Positions 40,614 to 43,025 of a stretch of 43,025 nt of DNA are shown in pieces (positions within the stretch are counted from its first letter, which is position 1; every line of letters begins with the position of its first letter). The position numbers were made by a program, and so were the translations under genes. The DNA comes from CAYOMP01 sp964405075 (GTDB taxonomy: Bacteria > Bacillota > Clostridia > Lachnospirales > Lachnospiraceae), in NCBI GenBank assembly GCA_964405075.1, contig CAYOMP010000008.1:1-43025 (forward strand), in the 5' to 3' direction. The notes under the pieces were generated by a model. It searched no databases and had not been told where the DNA came from. It saw only the letters and a program-made list of their open reading frames with translations.

Positions 40614-42485
40614 TTACAATCTCTTTACCAGTAATGCCCTAATTGCATTAATTACAGCAATTACCATAACTCCCACATCTGCAAATATGGCAACCCACAT
40701 ATTAGCTATACCAAGAGCCCCTAAAATCAGGCAAATTATTTTGATTCCAATTGCGAAATATATATTTTCGTATACTATTCTTATACATTTTCTTGCTATC
40801 TTAATTGCCTTAACAATCTTTAATGGGTCATCATCCATCAATACAATATCTGCTGCTTCTATAGCAGCATCTGAACCAAGTGCTCCCATTGCAATTCCAA
40901 TATCAGCTCTGGACAATACAGGTGCATCATTAATTCCATCACCTACGAATGCAAGCTTTTCCTTCTCATCTTTTTCCTCTAATAGCTTTTCAACCATTGT
41001 TACCTTATCAGCTGGCAGCAATTCACTATAAACCTCATTTATTCCAAGCTTACCTGCTACATCTTCTGCTACACTTTTGGCATCGCCTGTCAGCATTACA
41101 GTTTTGGAAACTCCTGCCTTTTTTAATGAAGAAATAGCTTCAACTGCATTAGGCTTAATAACATCCGATATTAATATATGACCTGCATATTCACCATTTA
41201 TAGCAATGTGTACAATTGTTCCAACACTATGACATTCTTTATAAGAAATGTTCAGTTTCTTCATGAGCTTAGCATTACCTACAGATACTTCCACACCGTC
41301 AACTTTAGCATTAATACCGTGTCCACTAATTTCCTGAACATCAGTTACTCTTGTCTGATCAATATCTTTTCCATATGCTATTTTCAAACTCTTACTTATA
41401 GGATGATTCGAAAAACTCTCTGCAAGAGCAGCATATTCCAATATTTTTTCTTCTTCCATAGTATTATGGTGAATTCCTCTTACTTCAAATACTCCCTGAG
41501 TCATAGTTCCGGTTTTATCAAACACAACATATTTTGTCTTAGCTAATGTTTCTAAATAGTTAGATCCTTTTACTAATACACCCTGGTTACTAGCTCCGCC
41601 AATACCTGCAAAGAAACTAAGTGGAATACTGATTACTAACGCACAAGGGCAACTAATAACTAAAAATGTAAGTGCTCTGTAAATCCAATCCCCCCACTCA
41701 GGACTATTACCCATAATTAAACCTATTATAGGTGGCAAAACAGCTAAAGCTAATGCCCCATAGCATACTGCCGGAGTATAATATTTTGCAAATTTTGAAA
41801 TGAAATTTTCTGATTTTGATTTCTTCGAGCTGGAATTCTCTACCAAATCCAAAATTTTTGACACGGTTGATTCACCAAATTCTCTGGATGTTCTAATCCT
41901 TAGTACACCAGACATATTGATGCAGCCACTAATAACTTCATCACCAACCTTAGCCTCTCGAGGTAAACTTTCACCTGTTAATGCACTTGTATTTAAAGTT
42001 GCACTTCCATCGATTACAACTCCATCAATTGGAATCTTTTCTCCTGGCTGAACCACAATAATACTTCCAATTTCAACCTCATCTGGGTCGACTTTTTCTA
42101 TTTTGTCATCTACTTCTATATTGGCGTAGTCAGGACGAATATCCATTAACTCGCTTATATTTCTTCTACTCTTACCAACAGCATAGCTTTGGAAAAACTC
42201 ACCTATCTGGTAAAACAACATAACAGCAACGCCTTCTTTGTAATCACCTAAAACAATGGCCCCAATTGTGGCAACTGCCATTAAGAAGTTTTCATCAAAT
42301 ACCTGTTTATTTATGATTCCTTTAAAGGCTTTCTTTAAAATATCATATCCAATAACTAAATATGGAATCATATATAAAGCAAATCTTACTTTGTTATATT
42401 CATCTAAAGGTAAAATTCCTAAAATAACCATTAAGACTGCTGATATGATGATTCTAATCAATACTTTCTTTTGCTTCTTGTTCAT
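40614..42485 (-). CDS. P1B-type heavy-metal ATPase (Zn/Cd/Pb efflux)
   Basis: The 623-residue pump has a short N-terminus with no HMA domain. It has the TGES actuator motif (TGESLPRE), SCPCAL in the transport helix, the phosphorylation site VFDKTGTMTQG, SNHPIS in the nucleotide domain and GDGINDAP. Near the end the polar residues Lys (GIKII) and Asp-x-Gly (ADVGV) in the last two helices are typical of the P1B-2 (ZntA/CadA) group for Zn, Cd and Pb. The start has a perfect AAAGGAGGT eight bases upstream. The missing HMA domain is encoded separately upstream (42625-42843). It lies 67 bases before arsR. Confidence 0.95.
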   Translation of the reverse strand: MNKKQKKVLIRIIISAVLMVILGILPLDEYNKVRFALYMIPYLVIGYDILKKAFKGIINKQVFDENFLMAVATIGAIVLGDYKEGVAVMLFYQIGEFFQSYAVGKSRRNISELMDIRPDYANIEVDDKIEKVDPDEVEIGSIIVVQPGEKIPIDGVVIDGSATLNTSALTGESLPREAKVGDEVISGCINMSGVLRIRTSREFGESTVSKILDLVENSSSKKSKSENFISKFAKYYTPAVCYGALALAVLPPIIGLIMGNSPEWGDWIYRALTFLVISCPCALVISIPLSFFAGIGGASNQGVLVKGSNYLETLAKTKYVVFDKTGTMTQGVFEVRGIHHNTMEEEKILEYAALAESFSNHPISKSLKIAYGKDIDQTRVTDVQEISGHGINAKVDGVEVSVGNAKLMKKLNISYKECHSVGTIVHIAINGEYAGHILISDVIKPNAVEAISSLKKAGVSKTVMLTGDAKSVAEDVAGKLGINEVYSELLPADKVTMVEKLLEEKDEKEKLAFVGDGINDAPVLSRADIGIAMGALGSDAAIEAADIVLMDDDPLKIVKAIKIARKCIRIVYENIYFAIGIKIICLILGALGIANMWVAIFADVGVMVIAVINAIRALLVKRL

Positions 42486-42527
42486 TTGAGAGTACCTCCT
42501 TTGAAGGTTAAATATTTCCTAGTATAA

Positions 42528-42571
42528 CGGTTTCAAAAACGTATCCCTCTACGCCTACGTTTTTGAAACCG
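42528..42571 (-). other. 16-bp perfect stem-loop between HMA and ATPase genes
   Basis: CGGTTTCAAAAACGTA (42528-42543) and its exact complement (42556-42571) enclose a 12-base loop. No T run follows in the operon direction, so read-through to the ATPase is expected. It may stabilise or process the message, setting chaperone and pump at different levels. Confidence 0.65.
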
Positions 42572-42624
42572 CACACTCAAAAAATATTCTTCTTTTATAG
42601 TCGAGTTATTTATGAACCATTATA

Positions 42625-42843
42625 CTAGAAGAAGATTTCGCAATCATCTTCAACTTTTTTACAATTCTTAAGTACTTCATTCATTACAGTTTTTGCATCT
42701 TGACCATCTTCAAATTCTACAATCATCTTTAATGTCATAAAATTAACTGTAGCATCTTTTACACCAGCTGTATTCTTAGCTGCTTCCTCCATTTTATTTG
42801 CACAATTTGCACAATCAACTTCGATTTTGTATGTTTTTTTCAT
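42625..42843 (-). CDS. Stand-alone heavy-metal-associated (HMA) domain protein
   Basis: The 72-residue protein is one HMA ferredoxin-like domain with the metal-binding CxxC in VDCANCANK (C11, C14). Two further cysteines lie near the C-terminus (KNCKK and DDCEI). It is preceded by AAAAGGAGA. It is most like the detached N-terminal domain of Zn/Cd ATPases, or a metallochaperone of CopZ type. The Asp before CxxC (DCANC) favours Zn/Cd over Cu. It is the first gene after the operator, so it is made under the same repression as the pump. Confidence 0.9.
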   Translation of the reverse strand: MKKTYKIEVDCANCANKMEEAAKNTAGVKDATVNFMTLKMIVEFEDGQDAKTVMNEVLKNCKKVEDDCEIFF

Positions 42844-42882
42844 AGTATCTTCTCCTTTTTAACGTATATTTTTAATTTTATT

Positions 42883-42902
42883 ATATGAACACTTATTCAT
42901 AT
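42883..42902. promoter_or_regulatory. ArsR/SmtB-family operator
   Basis: ATATGAA and TTCATAT flank six bases, the TGAA-N6-TTCA form bound by SmtB/CzrA/CadC repressors. It lies just downstream of the predicted transcription start (about 42906) of the HMA-ATPase-arsR operon. A related GAACACTTAT half-site recurs at 43010-43019. Confidence 0.82.
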
Positions 42903-42912
42903 GTTTGTATTA

Positions 42913-42940
42913 ATTATAGCACTTGAAAATGATTTGTCAA
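42913..42940 (-). promoter_or_regulatory. Promoter of the metal-resistance operon
   Basis: On the minus strand TTGACA (42935-42940) and TATAAT (42913-42918) are perfect and 16 bases apart. The predicted start near 42906 abuts the ArsR operator. Confidence 0.85.
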
Positions 42941-42950
42941 GTGCTATAAT
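42923..42950 (+). promoter_or_regulatory. Divergent plus-strand promoter reading out of the window
   Basis: TTGAAA (42923-42928) and TATAAT (42945-42950) are 16 bases apart on the plus strand, mirroring the minus-strand promoter. No start codon is seen before the window ends at 43025. Confidence 0.55.
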
Positions 42951-43025
42951 TACAAACTTTCGATAAAATCACTTTTACAAGCATTTATCCCATATATTTT
43001 CATTGTTTAAGAACACTTATATATT

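Larger units (their letters stand above)
42911..42952. repeat. 16-bp inverted repeat containing divergent promoters
   Basis: TAATTATAGCACTTGA (42911-42926) and its exact reverse complement (42937-42952) are separated by 10 bases. Each arm holds one -10 box and part of the opposite -35 box, so a promoter exists on each strand. Confidence 0.85.

Noticed and set aside
42911..42952. Inverted repeat read as a terminator of a gene to the right
   Set aside because: No T run follows either arm, while both strands give well spaced -35 and -10 boxes; promoter is the better reading.

Overview
The window is AT-rich Firmicute DNA. Short acidic/lysine-rich proteins, TTG and GTG starts beside strong GGAGG-type ribosome binding sites, an LCP-family wall ligase, CotH/VTC/DUF4956 proteins and FN3-decorated secreted hydrolases all point to a Gram-positive Clostridia member, most likely Lachnospiraceae. 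That assignment is an inference from gene content; there is no rRNA or marker phylogeny here. No tRNA, rRNA, CRISPR array, phage or insertion sequence was found.

Positions 1-29293 are a nearly unbroken run of minus-strand genes for one surface polysaccharide, read from a good promoter at 29336-29364 towards position 1. In transcription order they are: dTDP-sugar genes rfbB, rfbA, rfbC; a Wzm/Wzt-type ABC exporter; a methyltransferase followed by a giant kinase-like/GT2/GT4 protein; a GtrA flippase, a DPM-like GT2 and an LPG-synthase-type membrane protein; an APH-like kinase and a HAD hydrolase; a membrane-anchored unknown; CotH kinase, VTC domain and DUF4956 proteins; CDP-glucose genes rfbF and rfbG with a reductase; a nucleotidyltransferase; a polytopic membrane protein; three GT2 proteins; then, from an internal promoter at 3072-3100, an initiating polyprenyl glycosylphosphotransferase, an LCP ligase and the start of another rhamnosyltransferase-like GT2 that runs off the window. 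The set has no Wzx/Wzy pair, so the inferred logic is: priming on undecaprenyl phosphate, chain assembly in the cytoplasm, optional kinase/methyl capping, ABC export, lipid-linked side-chain addition outside, and LCP attachment to peptidoglycan. Three kinase-like folds plus a polyphosphate-polymerase fold in one operon suggest phosphate-containing decorations.

Positions 29443-36929 hold two secreted FN3-repeat proteins (an amidase with seven FN3 modules and a GHL10-type hydrolase) transcribed leftward from a consensus promoter. Divergent from them is a second initiating glycosylphosphotransferase with its own near-consensus promoter.

Positions 36930-43025 are outside the polysaccharide locus: a stretch of stacked inverted repeats, enolase, a YoaK/DUF1275 membrane protein, and a Zn/Cd-type metal efflux operon (HMA metallochaperone, P1B ATPase, ArsR/SmtB repressor). 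The metal operon is driven from a palindromic, bidirectional promoter with a classic ArsR-family operator. Two terminator-linked intergenic repeats flank the DUF1275 gene.
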